Source: Clostridium bornimense (lineage in GTDB: Bacteria; Bacillota; Clostridia; Clostridiales; Clostridiaceae). From it: DNA of 64,000 bases. Numbering within the stretch: position 1 is the first letter of the stretch; the number at the start of each line of letters is the position of its first letter. The stretch spans positions 1,798,001 through 1,862,000 of the forward strand of contig NZ_HG917868.1 in the NCBI RefSeq assembly GCF_000577895.1, given 5' to 3'. Under the pieces are notes generated by a model. The model had not been told where the DNA came from and did not search any database. It saw only the letters and a list, made by a program, of their open reading frames with translations. Of the stretch, positions 8,913 to 18,187 are shown in pieces. A program made the position numbers and the translations under genes.

Positions 8913-10112
8913 CTAAGCTTCTATACTATAGTATTTAAATACCTTATCTAATGCTTTAATTACTGATATCACATCATCTCTATTCATTGATACATGTAAT
9001 GGTAACGTAATTATTCTTTCATAAAATTCTTCACATACTGGGCAAATTCCTCTTTTATATCCTAACTTTCTATAGTAAGGATGAAAATAAACAGGAATAT
9101 AGTGAACATTTACTCCTATATTCTCTTTAATAAGTGCACTAAATATTTCTCTTCTCGTACAATTAAGTTTTTCTAAGTTCAATTTTATTACATATATATG
9201 TTCAGAGTTAAATCCATCTTCAGTATCCTCTAATAAAGTTACATACTGATTACCTTTTAACATACTTGAATACAATGTAGCTAACTCTTTTCTCTTTTCA
9301 ATAAAAGAATCTAATTTTTTAATTTGTGAAGCTCCCAGTGCTGCATTTATATCTGGCATTCTATAATTATAACCTAAATCAATTTGTTCATAATACCAAG
9401 GATCATCTTTGTTTTCCATTATATCAACATTTCTTGTTATTCCATGTGATCTTACTTCTATAAGTTTTCTATAAAGTTCCTTATCATTAGTAGTTATTGC
9501 TCCTCCTTCACCTGTAGTAATATGCTTTACAGGATGAAAAGAAAATATCGTCATATTTGCATTATTACCAACATAACTATCTTTATACTTAGCACCTATT
9601 GCATGAGCAGCATCTTCAATAACAATTAAATTGTGCTTTTTTGCAATATCCATTATTTTATCTATTTTTACTGGATTTCCTCTATAGGATACAGCAATTA
9701 TTGCTTTAGTCTTATATGTTATCTTCTCTTCAATTTTGCTAACATCAATATTTCCTGTGTTTTCTTCAATATCAACAAATACTGGTGTAGCTCCCACATA
9801 TAATATACAATTAGCTGAAGCAGCAAAAGTCATCGGTGTCACTAATACTTCATCACCTTTTTCTAATCCTGCTGCTAATGTAGCACAATGAAGTGCTGAC
9901 GTACCACTTGTAACAGCCACAGCATATTTTGACCCTACTTTATTTGCTATAGCCTTTTCAAATTCTCTAACATAGGGTCCTGTAGTTAAATAATCACCTT
10001 TTAAAACTTCAACAACTTTTGAAATATCTTCATCATCAATATATTGCCTACCATATTGTAAAAATTCTTTTCTTACTGGAGTTCCTCCATTTATTGCTAG
10101 CTTCTCTTCCAC
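8913..10112 (-). CDS. pseC: PLP-dependent sugar aminotransferase, PseC type
   Basis: 399 residues, DegT/DnrJ/EryC1/StrS family. The PLP lysine lies in FSFHPVKHITTGEGGA; the phosphate-binding TSGTSALHCA and the IEDAAHAIGA aspartate motif are intact. Family logic and the adjacent pseI and pseG suggest transamination of a UDP-4-keto-6-deoxy-AltNAc intermediate to the 4-amino sugar in pseudaminic acid synthesis. Its start codon immediately follows the SDR gene stop (1 bp apart), and the operon continues into the 118-residue gene. A second, more distant aminotransferase is at 23271. Confidence 0.85.
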   Translation of the reverse strand: MEEKLAINGGTPVRKEFLQYGRQYIDDEDISKVVEVLKGDYLTTGPYVREFEKAIANKVGSKYAVAVTSGTSALHCATLAAGLEKGDEVLVTPMTFAASANCILYVGATPVFVDIEENTGNIDVSKIEEKITYKTKAIIAVSYRGNPVKIDKIMDIAKKHNLIVIEDAAHAIGAKYKDSYVGNNANMTIFSFHPVKHITTGEGGAITTNDKELYRKLIEVRSHGITRNVDIMENKDDPWYYEQIDLGYNYRMPDINAALGASQIKKLDSFIEKRKELATLYSSMLKGNQYVTLLEDTEDGFNSEHIYVIKLNLEKLNCTRREIFSALIKENIGVNVHYIPVYFHPYYRKLGYKRGICPVCEEFYERIITLPLHVSMNRDDVISVIKALDKVFKYYSIEA

Positions 10113-11111
10113 TTATCTCATACCTTTCAAAAATCTATATGTCTCTTCTATTCCTTCTTCAAGACTATATTTAGGTGACCATCCCATTATATTTTTAGCT
10201 TTTTCATAATTACATTTTAATTTCATTATTTCACTTTGCGGATGTATATGTTCTACATGATTGATATTAACTAAATTTTTTGAAACAATATTCGCCAATT
10301 CATTTATAGTAACATCTCTACCAGTACCAGCATTTATAATTTGTCCATTTGTATTATCATTATAACCCGCATTTACTACAAAATCTGCACAATCTTTTAC
10401 ATATAAAAGATCTCTTGTTTGCTCTCCACTACCATATATATTTATATCTTTTTTATCTATAACAGCATTAACAAAAATAGCTACAACGCCACCTTCTCCA
10501 CCAGTCTTTTGAAATGGGCCATATGTATTAAAAGGTCTTATAACTGTTGTAGGTAGTTTATAAGCATTATAATAAGATAGAACCATATTTTCTGCTGCAA
10601 TCTTACTTCCACCATAAGGAGATATTGGATTTGTTGGATGATATTCATCTATCCCTTTATCATCACATTTATCATATACCATGCAAGTACTCATAAACAC
10701 AATTTTAGTGCTATGTACTACCTCACTTTCATCAATACTCCACTTATCTCCAATCATTTTAGAATTTTTACCAAACATCTGTATTTTTGCTTTTTCTAAA
10801 ATATTAAATGTTCCTACAGTGTCATTATAAAAAGTAGTTTTAGGATCATCTATAGAGTCTTGAACATTTATAGATGCTGCAAGATGATAAATAATATCGT
10901 ACTTTTCTTTGAATACCTCATCTAGCTTTTCTAAATCCTGTATATCCCCTTCAATAAATTTAAACTTCGAATTACTTTCAAACTCCTCTATATTAAATAA
11001 TCTACCATTACTTAAGTTATCAAATGCTGTAACTGTATGATTTTCATCTAAAAGTTTTTTTACTACCCATCTTCCTATAAATCCAGCTCCACCTGTAACT
11101 AATATATTCAT
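10113..11111 (-). CDS. Extended SDR sugar epimerase/dehydratase
   Basis: 332 residues. The N-terminal NAD-binding motif GGAGFIG, the HLAAS segment and the active-site YGGSK are all present, so this is an extended short-chain dehydrogenase acting on a nucleotide sugar. It lies directly between pseI and pseC, where a 4,6-dehydratase or epimerase of the nonulosonate pathway is expected. It does not resemble PseB as closely as the protein at 27069 does. It might instead be a UDP-GlcNAc epimerase/dehydratase working in tandem with that protein, or make a second sugar. The substrate is unresolved. Confidence 0.8.
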   Translation of the reverse strand: MNILVTGGAGFIGRWVVKKLLDENHTVTAFDNLSNGRLFNIEEFESNSKFKFIEGDIQDLEKLDEVFKEKYDIIYHLAASINVQDSIDDPKTTFYNDTVGTFNILEKAKIQMFGKNSKMIGDKWSIDESEVVHSTKIVFMSTCMVYDKCDDKGIDEYHPTNPISPYGGSKIAAENMVLSYYNAYKLPTTVIRPFNTYGPFQKTGGEGGVVAIFVNAVIDKKDINIYGSGEQTRDLLYVKDCADFVVNAGYNDNTNGQIINAGTGRDVTINELANIVSKNLVNINHVEHIHPQSEIMKLKCNYEKAKNIMGWSPKYSLEEGIEETYRFLKGMR

Positions 11112-11127
11112 ATATAAAATTCCTCCA

Positions 11128-12174
11128 TTATCTAATAAGGTCCCAACTCATAGGAGTACCTTTTTCTATATCTACCTTTGCTTCCCTTCCAATTATATCA
11201 TCAATATACTTAGTTTCCATACCGAAACCAGGTCTAATGCTTCTAACGTTTTCTTCTGTGAATTTTTCTCCACTCTTGATATCTTTAACTACAAAAAGAG
11301 ATCTACTATGCTCTCTAGAGTTTCTTTGCTTTTCTGTTAATTGGTACGTAACCTTCCCTAAAGCTTTTTCCATTTCTCTAATTCCATCTACCATAGATTT
11401 AAATTCCTCTGGTTCCATAGAAAACTTAGAATCCGGCCCTCCATCTTCCCTTCTAAGAGTAAGATGCTTTTCTACTATCTTAGCCCCCAATGCCACAGCA
11501 CCTAAGCTTATTGTGTTACTCATAGTGTGATCTGATAATCCAACTACTATATCAAAGGTTTCTTTCATATTAGGTATAACTCTTAAGTTTATATCCTCCA
11601 ATGGAGATGGATACGCAGAAGTACATTTTAGCAATGCAATATTATTGTTACCAACTCTTCTGCAAGCATTAACAGCTTCTTCAATATCCTTTAAAGTGGC
11701 TATACCTGTTGACATAATTACAGGTTTTCCCTTTGATGCAATATACTCAATAAAAGGTATATCATTTATCTCAAAAGATGCTATTTTATATGCGGGTACA
11801 TCCATTTTTTCAAGAAAATCTACTGAAGTGTAATCAAAAGGTGATGAAAAACATATAAGACCTTCTTCTTCTGCAATTTTCTTCAATTTAGGTTGCCAAT
11901 CCCATGGAGTATATGCTCCTTGATATAACTTATGAAGTGTAGTACCATCCCATATAGTGCCTTGTTTTATTTGAAAATACTCATTATCGCAATCTAATGT
12001 TATGGTATCAGGAGTATATGTTTGTAACTTTATCGCATCTGCTCCCGCCCATTTTGCTGCTTTTATAATTTCTACAGCTCTATCAAAATCTTGATTATGA
12101 TTAGCAGAAAGTTCTGCAATAACAAAAGTTCTATCTCCACCTATCTCCTTATTATCTATGTAAAAACTATTCAT
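11128..12174 (-). CDS. pseI: Pseudaminic acid synthase PseI
   Basis: 348 residues. The NeuB-type TIM-barrel (VIAELSANHNQDFDRAVEII, DAIKLQTYTPDTI, KIASFEINDIPFIEYIA) is followed by a C-terminal SAF/antifreeze-like domain (SLFVVKDIKSGEKFTEENV). The enzyme condenses phosphoenolpyruvate with the 2,4-diamino-trideoxy hexose released by PseG to form the nine-carbon acid. The details resemble PseI more than NeuB or LegI, though assignment between these is by eye. It is the first gene after a sigma-D-like promoter at 12205-12231. Confidence 0.9.
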   Translation of the reverse strand: MNSFYIDNKEIGGDRTFVIAELSANHNQDFDRAVEIIKAAKWAGADAIKLQTYTPDTITLDCDNEYFQIKQGTIWDGTTLHKLYQGAYTPWDWQPKLKKIAEEEGLICFSSPFDYTSVDFLEKMDVPAYKIASFEINDIPFIEYIASKGKPVIMSTGIATLKDIEEAVNACRRVGNNNIALLKCTSAYPSPLEDINLRVIPNMKETFDIVVGLSDHTMSNTISLGAVALGAKIVEKHLTLRREDGGPDSKFSMEPEEFKSMVDGIREMEKALGKVTYQLTEKQRNSREHSRSLFVVKDIKSGEKFTEENVRSIRPGFGMETKYIDDIIGREAKVDIEKGTPMSWDLIR

Positions 12175-12204
12175 TGATACCCCTCCATACTTTTTCTATA
12201 ACTA

Positions 12205-12231
12205 TTATCGTAATATAGTACTTATCCTTGA
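12205..12231 (-). promoter_or_regulatory. Sigma-D-like promoter of the pseI operon
   Basis: Minus strand TCAA (12228-12231), 15-bp spacer, TACGATAA (12205-12212). The -10 differs from the GCCGATAA consensus at two positions and the -35 at one. It is located between the pseG terminator and pseI. Confidence 0.5.
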
Positions 12232-12251
12232 AACAACTTTTTCTAATTAAC

Positions 12252-12296
12252 AAATAAAAAAGATATTATAAGACATAAATTATATCTTATAATATC
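12252..12296 (-). terminator. Rho-independent terminator overlapping the pseG stop
   Basis: Perfect 12-bp stem (arms 12262-12273 and 12285-12296) followed on the minus strand by TTTTTTATTT. The upstream arm includes the last codons of pseG, so transcription from the large glycan operon is meant to stop here. Confidence 0.9.
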
Positions 12297-13246
12297 CCCA
12301 TTATTTCACTAATGACTCTTCTATAACCAATACCATCTATAATACTCTTACCTTTATTACTAAAAAAACATCTCTTTTCATAATCTAAACTCAAAATATT
12401 CTTTTTAATATTATTAATATCGGAATTTATTATAATATTATTTTTAGATAAATATTTCCCTAGGTTTACTTGATTTTCTGCTAATACAAGTCCTATAATT
12501 GGCACTCCTAATTTTAACCCCTCGTAAATAGTGCTTCCGCATCCACATATAAGTATATCACTTTTTTTCATGACGTCACTTATTGATGGATTTTTATATA
12601 ATATAACATTATCACTTTCATATTTTCTTAATGCTGCTTCATGTATAAAGGCTTGACCAATAATAATATGTATAGTAAATTCTTCATCTATTAACTGTTT
12701 TATTATTATTTCAGTTAAATTTCTATCATCACTTCCACCTAAAGTTATCATTATATTTTTCACATCACTATTTACTTCTATCGGTGTTTTCATCCTAAAC
12801 TCTTCTCTAAGCAAAGTATAATCATTTCCAAGTAATAACTTAGTACTACTATTACATTTGTATTCTAACTCTTTAGCATAAGCATTTTGATTTAATACTA
12901 TGTTTCCATAGTAAAAATCTAAAGTACAATTATCATCAAATATAATAACTTTATTATTTATTGCTAATTTGTTGTAATAATCACTACTTAGATTATATTT
13001 ATCAACAATTATTATAGAATTTTCTATCTTTAATATTTCTTCTTCGTCTAAAATTAGTTTAACTTCAAAACCTCTATCTTTTATAAACTTTATTCCATTT
13101 ATATAATTTTTATCATCTAAACACACATAAATTATCTTATATTTCTTTTTTAATTCATTTGCAAGGATTATCGTTCTCATTATGTGACCCATTCCTATTG
13201 ATGATCCACCATCTGCTCTAATATAAATAACTTTTTTATTCATCAT
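12287..13246 (-). CDS. pseG: UDP-sugar hydrolase PseG of pseudaminic acid synthesis
   Basis: 319 residues. The N-terminal GGSSIGMGHIMRTIILANEL is the PseG/SpsG signature (G-x-GH-x-x-R), and the C-terminal half has the MurG-like GT-B fold with ILICGCGSTIYEGLKLGVP. PseG cleaves UDP from UDP-2,4-diacetamido-2,4,6-trideoxy-altropyranose to give the PseI substrate. The length covers the hydrolase only; no acetyltransferase domain is fused. It ends the large glycan operon and is separated from pseI by a strong terminator. Confidence 0.88.
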   Translation of the reverse strand: MMNKKVIYIRADGGSSIGMGHIMRTIILANELKKKYKIIYVCLDDKNYINGIKFIKDRGFEVKLILDEEEILKIENSIIIVDKYNLSSDYYNKLAINNKVIIFDDNCTLDFYYGNIVLNQNAYAKELEYKCNSSTKLLLGNDYTLLREEFRMKTPIEVNSDVKNIMITLGGSDDRNLTEIIIKQLIDEEFTIHIIIGQAFIHEAALRKYESDNVILYKNPSISDVMKKSDILICGCGSTIYEGLKLGVPIIGLVLAENQVNLGKYLSKNNIIINSDINNIKKNILSLDYEKRCFFSNKGKSIIDGIGYRRVISEIMGIL

Positions 13247-13283
13247 TTTTAATCACCTGAAGTTCTACATAAATTGTATATGA

Positions 13284-14132
13284 TTAATTATTAATTATTT
13301 TATTTAAATCAATATAGTCAAATGAACAATTAAGAACAAAATCACTAAACTTACTTATATTTTTATTTCTTGCAATTTCTCTCCACCCGGTAAAAGAATG
13401 TACATTATTACTTTTGTACTCTATATCCGTTATTATCAACTTTTTCTGAAAATTACTAGTTAATATAGTTTCAATAATATCTTTATTACTAGTTGTACAT
13501 TCTAATAATATATTATCTTTATTAATTTTTAATGCCCTTGAAATAAACTTTTCATATGCCTCATCACAAGTTTTATAATGAATAAATTGAAGTTTAATAT
13601 CTTTAAGGGTTCCTACAGGATATCCTAACTTCTCATCAAATATAACTTCTAATGAATTAACATTATCCATATATTCATTAAAATTTGAAACTAGTTTCTT
13701 ATAATCATTATCTTCAACTGATAACCAAATAAATGGTGAATTATATTGAATTCCTAATAATTTGTATAAATATGCCCCCCAACAATGATTAGATATAATT
13801 GTAATATCATTCCCTATAATATTACGGTTTTCTTTTATTTTTAATAAGTTTAATATATTATGATATCCAAAGTAATTTATAATCTTATTTTCATCAATAT
13901 TTTTTTGTATTAATAATTTTCTTATTTCACTAGAATATTCACTACAACTAATTATATAATCATATTCTATATTCATTTCTAATATTTCATCTATATTTTT
14001 TACTATGTATCCATCAATCTGTTTACCACTTTTATATGAATCGACTAATGCTACTATATCTATAAGTGAACTATTAATTTCTTTAAATTTTTGATATGAA
14101 CTCCCAACTCCATATAAAACAACTTTCAACAT
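13284..14132 (-). CDS. DUF1919-like protein with N-terminal Rossmann module
   Basis: 282 residues. Residues 1 to about 95 are a small Rossmann-like module (VVLYGVGSSYQKF, VALVDSYKSG, YIISCSEYSSEI) that recurs in five other proteins of this island. The remainder resembles the DUF1919 exopolysaccharide family: a cue is NHCWGAYLYKLLGIQYNSPF, followed by a LQFIHYKTCDEAYEKF segment. DUF1919 proteins occur in capsule and teichuronic-type gene sets and are thought to be sugar or acyl transferases, but the reaction is unknown. Probably cytoplasmic; no membrane segment. Confidence 0.7.
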   Translation of the reverse strand: MLKVVLYGVGSSYQKFKEINSSLIDIVALVDSYKSGKQIDGYIVKNIDEILEMNIEYDYIISCSEYSSEIRKLLIQKNIDENKIINYFGYHNILNLLKIKENRNIIGNDITIISNHCWGAYLYKLLGIQYNSPFIWLSVEDNDYKKLVSNFNEYMDNVNSLEVIFDEKLGYPVGTLKDIKLQFIHYKTCDEAYEKFISRALKINKDNILLECTTSNKDIIETILTSNFQKKLIITDIEYKSNNVHSFTGWREIARNKNISKFSDFVLNCSFDYIDLNKIINN

Positions 14133-14186
14133 AAAAAATCACCATCACTTTTATCTGAAATACTCTTTATATCACTAATCATATTA

Positions 14187-14408
14187 TCACTTTATCATAC
14201 TATTTAATACTTTTGTAAATTTCGTTGCTCCATCTCCATTTAAATGAGATACATCTACAAAATCATCATCAGTAAATAATTCTGATCTAAAGTAATCAAT
14301 ATATTGAAAATCATATAACTTACCTATTTCATTTATAATACTAAAAAACTCATTTTCTATTCTTTCTGAAAAGTATTTTGTATAATATTTTGATACAGTA
14401 AATATCAC
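14187..14408 (-). pseudogene. Remnant of an SGNH/GDSL-type hydrolase, C-terminal end only
   Basis: A 73-codon frame starting at a GTG with no clear ribosome binding site. The end, DVSHLNGDGATKFTKVLNSM, is the catalytic Asp-x-x-His block of SGNH acyl hydrolases (often O-acetyl sugar esterases or transferases in glycan clusters). Reading upstream, the same frame continues with plausible coding sequence (ENIKPII) but is stopped by the TAA within the end of the preceding glycosyltransferase. The N-terminal three quarters of such an enzyme are therefore missing. A small functional protein is less likely. Confidence 0.5.
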
Positions 14409-14419
14409 AATAATTGGCT

Positions 14420-15547
14420 TTATATTCTCTTATACAGATTTAAATATTTATTATAACAACTATCTAATCTATATTTACCTTGAAACTCTTTATAACATTT
14501 TCGTGACATTAAAATATATTGCTCTGTATCTTTTATCTTTACAGCATCATTTATCTTTGAAGCCAAGCTATCTTTATCATTTAGATTAAAGATAAAACCA
14601 TTTTTTTTATCCTCTATCATTTCTTTAAATACATCAATATCACTGACAATAACAGGCTTACCAGCTCTAAAACTTTCTAATACACTTAAAGGTAGTCCCT
14701 CGCTTAAAGAAGGTAATATAGTGTAGTCAAAATTATTAATATATAAATATCCTTTACTTACATATCCATAAAATTTTATCATATGAGAAATTTTATATTC
14801 TATTGCCTTTACCTTTAATTCCTCAATCGATTCACCTTCACCAATAAAGATAACTCTTACATTTGCATCCTTAATATTCTTTAATGCCTCTAAAATAGCA
14901 AGTTGATTTTTTCTTTTGCATATAGAGCCAATACATCCTATTATAGTATACCCTTCATTCTTTAATTCTCTTAATTGAAGTTCAATATTTTTATCAATAT
15001 TATTAATATCTTCTATATCCCCTATACCATTATATATAACATCTATTTTACTTTTAATAACTCCTTTTGATATCAATAATTCTTTATCTGTATTAGAAAC
15101 CGTTACTACTTTATCTACTAAATTTAGAATAGATACATCCATTTTTTCATGTTTATCATTTTTATTTGTACCCCATCCATGCATAGTTTGTATGATAGGT
15201 ATTTTCTTATCTATATTACTCTTTGCAATCATTGCAATCATTGATGGCGTTGTAGCATGAGAATGTATTATATCAATATTTTTTTGTTTAAGGACATTAT
15301 TTACTATTGTTGAAGCATCTATATTTAAATATATGTCTCTCTTAAAAGTCGAATCTACAAAATAAAAGTCTATTTTATTTTCTCTAAGATCATTTATATA
15401 CTCTTTATAGTTTTCATAGCCAACTTCATTTTTACCGTTCATTATTACCGTAACATTATGACCATTTTCTTTTTGCTTAAATACTAAGTCTCGAATAACT
15501 CTACCAGCTCCACCTTGCATATAGGTGGTAATATGTAATATGTTCAT
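14420..15547 (-). CDS. GT4-family glycosyltransferase
   Basis: 375 residues with a two-domain GT-B fold. Seen are the N-terminal HITTYMQGGAGRVIRDL motif, MHGWGTNKND in the acceptor domain, the hinge VIYNGIGDI, and the C-terminal donor-binding SEGLPLSVLESFRAGKPVI containing the E-x7-E pattern. It transfers a sugar from a nucleotide donor with retention, presumably onto the growing flagellar glycan given its surroundings. It is soluble with no membrane helix. It follows the GT2 gene at 15570 by 22 bp. Donor and linkage are unknown. Confidence 0.9.
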   Translation of the reverse strand: MNILHITTYMQGGAGRVIRDLVFKQKENGHNVTVIMNGKNEVGYENYKEYINDLRENKIDFYFVDSTFKRDIYLNIDASTIVNNVLKQKNIDIIHSHATTPSMIAMIAKSNIDKKIPIIQTMHGWGTNKNDKHEKMDVSILNLVDKVVTVSNTDKELLISKGVIKSKIDVIYNGIGDIEDINNIDKNIELQLRELKNEGYTIIGCIGSICKRKNQLAILEALKNIKDANVRVIFIGEGESIEELKVKAIEYKISHMIKFYGYVSKGYLYINNFDYTILPSLSEGLPLSVLESFRAGKPVIVSDIDVFKEMIEDKKNGFIFNLNDKDSLASKINDAVKIKDTEQYILMSRKCYKEFQGKYRLDSCYNKYLNLYKRI

Positions 15548-15569
15548 GTTCTCCCTCGCTCTATATAAT

Positions 15570-16640
15570 CTAAATTATTTCTAATATATTTGGTGTACAT
15601 ACAAAAAAATGCTTATATTCTTTAAAACCATATTCTTCAAGACACTTGGCAATATCAAAATAATTAGCATAACTAAATATTAGTATAAATATATTATTTA
15701 TATCTTCTTTTAATAGTACCTCTGGTGATAACACAAGCTTACCCTCTATCTTTGTCTTTTGAATAGATTTATTTGAATCTACTAAATAATCAATATTGTT
15801 TTTTATATAATCTGTAGAATTTTTATAACAATCACCAGTTCCCCAACCAATAAGCTTTTTATCAATAATCCACTGATGATTCCACTTCTCTTGAAAATAT
15901 TCACTACACTCCTCAATTGTTGCTCGTCTTATATCTCTTCTTAGAACATCGCTTATTTTACCTGATGTAGTAACCCCACCACTTCTATACTTTATTAGCT
16001 TTCTATCATAAAATCCAATATTACATCCTCTTTTTGTAAGACTTAAATATCGAGGATAATCTTCTAGATAACAATAACTCTCATCTAAGTATCCATATTT
16101 ATCTATCAAATTTTTAGAAAAAGGTGTATTAGACCCAGAAATAAAAGATCCTTTACATAAACTTTCATATAAAACTCTTGCATCTTTTTTCTTTAATATT
16201 TCTACTTCATTATCTCTAGGTAATGTTTTAATATACTCATTTAAATCACTATTATAAACATCTTTATATCCTGTAAAGATTAATTCTCCAGTTTCTTCAA
16301 AATAATTCACAACATCTTTTATTACATTTTTATCATATAATACATCATCTATAGCTAAATAAAAAATATAATCTCCTTCGCTTAACCTAATAGCTTTATT
16401 GTAATTTTTTACTATGCCCAGATTATGTTCATTAATATTAATGGTGATTTTTTTTATATTCTTAGATATATTAGAATATATATAATTATAAATTTCATTT
16501 CTAGGAAAATCTAAACTCCCATCGTCACTTATTACAATTTCTATATCGCTATATGTTTGACATAATATAGAGTCTATACATTCTTTATAATATTTAAAAT
16601 TATTATAAGTTAATACTATTATACTTATCCTCTTGTTCAT
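15570..16640 (-). CDS. GT2-family glycosyltransferase with C-terminal Rossmann module
   Basis: 356 residues. Residues 1 to about 240 are a GT-A domain: SIIVLTYNNFKYYKECIDSI, the nucleotide-binding ISDDGS, and the DxD-like LAIDDV. Residues 261-347 form the recurrent island module with GWGTG (265-269), a YLVDSN strand end and IFSYANYFDIAKCLEEYGF. It transfers a sugar to an unknown acceptor. It ends 2 bp before its own upstream neighbour begins at 16643, so the operon is tight. No membrane segments. Confidence 0.88.
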   Translation of the reverse strand: MNKRISIIVLTYNNFKYYKECIDSILCQTYSDIEIVISDDGSLDFPRNEIYNYIYSNISKNIKKITININEHNLGIVKNYNKAIRLSEGDYIFYLAIDDVLYDKNVIKDVVNYFEETGELIFTGYKDVYNSDLNEYIKTLPRDNEVEILKKKDARVLYESLCKGSFISGSNTPFSKNLIDKYGYLDESYCYLEDYPRYLSLTKRGCNIGFYDRKLIKYRSGGVTTSGKISDVLRRDIRRATIEECSEYFQEKWNHQWIIDKKLIGWGTGDCYKNSTDYIKNNIDYLVDSNKSIQKTKIEGKLVLSPEVLLKEDINNIFILIFSYANYFDIAKCLEEYGFKEYKHFFVCTPNILEII

Positions 16641-16642
16641 AG

Positions 16643-18067
16643 CTACTCCCTACACAATTCTCTATCTTCTAACTTCTCTTCGCCAAGTAATTGTCTAATA
16701 ATATTAATTAAGTTATTTGAAAATGTATCATATTTAAAATTTTTATCATATATTTCACGAGACTTTTTACCAATATACTCGATTTTATTTCTATTTTCTA
16801 TGCAATAAATCATTTTCTTTGAAAGTTCTTTATAATCTTCTGATTGAAATGTAAATCCATCTTCACCATCTCTAATAAGAAAAGAAGTTCCTGTATTCTT
16901 AGAACATATACAAGGTTTAGAAAACATCATTCCTTCTGATAATACTACAGGCATAGGATCATCTCTTGAAGTACTTACAATAACATCAGAATCTAAATAG
17001 TATTTATACATCATATTATTAGGAACCTCATCAATAAATTCTAATTGATTTATTTCTGATGACATTTTTACCAATCCTTCATAATATTCCTTATCATTAA
17101 TTTTTCCAATGATTCTAAATTTACATTGCTCTCTAAATTTTAATGGCATATTTAGTATTGCTTTAATAAAAATATCTTGTGCTTTTCTATTATCGATAGT
17201 ACCAACTATAGAAAAGATAATTTTATCACTTAATCTATATTTCATCGTGCTATTATATAAATCTGGCATACCATATAGTAATATTTCTATATTAAAATTT
17301 GTGTAAACTTTTTCCCATATATTTTTAATATAATGACTAACACAATACATAACTATATTTCCAGTAATTCTTGAAACTGTGTCTTTTTTTGTCATATTAT
17401 AAAAAGACTCTCCTTCATGTATCCACCACAAAATTGGTATAGATAATTGTTTTAAAAGTCCATGCACTAAATTACTTAAGTGCATGGTATTTACTATAAT
17501 TAAATCAATATCATCTATTATCTCTTTAAACCTTCCATATTTAAGTGAATAACCACTTTCTAAAACTACATCTATTCCCATATTTAAAAATTCATCTAAT
17601 AATGGTCCTGAAGATGGCGACATTACTATAGGTATATCACCATTTTCTTTTATTACTTGCACAGCATACTTAAGAGCTATTGGTGCACCAGTACAAGATA
17701 ACTCGTGAGAAATTAACAATATTTTTCTTCCATTGTTTTTATTCCTAAACTTTATAGGATAATATTCTTTTGTTACCTTTATACACTCACTTTCATATAC
17801 ATCATAGACATATATATCGTCTATATTAACACCTAATTTTAATAGTTGATTTACCATTTCATACTTAAACATACTCATAATAATTATTTTGTTATATTTT
17901 ATATTAACAACTTTTTCAGGTTTAAACACATTAACTCCCTCAAAAATTGCATTTTTACCTTTGTAGTTATTATCTAAAAATCCAATTATCTTGTATCCTA
18001 ATGAAGCAATTTTTTCTTTATTGTCCTGGTAATATTTTCCTGTCCCAAATACTATCACTTTCTCCAT
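16643..18067 (-). CDS. GT4-family glycosyltransferase with N-terminal Rossmann module
   Basis: 474 residues. Residues 1 to about 100 are the shared module (VIVFGTGKYYQD, GFLDNNYKGK, KIIIMSMFKYEMVNQLLKLG). The rest is a GT-B glycosyltransferase: LLISHELSCTGAPIALKYAV, WWIHEGESFY, SIVGTIDNRKAQDIF, and the donor-site SRDDPMPVVLSEGMMFSKP. AAGGAG precedes the ATG. A 120-bp gap separates it from the upstream GT2; that gap contains a coding-like remnant. Cytoplasmic. Sugar specificity cannot be told. Confidence 0.88.
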   Translation of the reverse strand: MEKVIVFGTGKYYQDNKEKIASLGYKIIGFLDNNYKGKNAIFEGVNVFKPEKVVNIKYNKIIIMSMFKYEMVNQLLKLGVNIDDIYVYDVYESECIKVTKEYYPIKFRNKNNGRKILLISHELSCTGAPIALKYAVQVIKENGDIPIVMSPSSGPLLDEFLNMGIDVVLESGYSLKYGRFKEIIDDIDLIIVNTMHLSNLVHGLLKQLSIPILWWIHEGESFYNMTKKDTVSRITGNIVMYCVSHYIKNIWEKVYTNFNIEILLYGMPDLYNSTMKYRLSDKIIFSIVGTIDNRKAQDIFIKAILNMPLKFREQCKFRIIGKINDKEYYEGLVKMSSEINQLEFIDEVPNNMMYKYYLDSDVIVSTSRDDPMPVVLSEGMMFSKPCICSKNTGTSFLIRDGEDGFTFQSEDYKELSKKMIYCIENRNKIEYIGKKSREIYDKNFKYDTFSNNLINIIRQLLGEEKLEDRELCRE

Positions 18068-18187
18068 ATAAATTCTCCTTCAATTCATCAATGTCATCTA
18101 TTGTATCTCTAATCTTCGTGTCCTCATCACTTAATGAATATAATTACCCTTCTTTTTAATTACATTTAAACTAATTTTGTCACCTTT

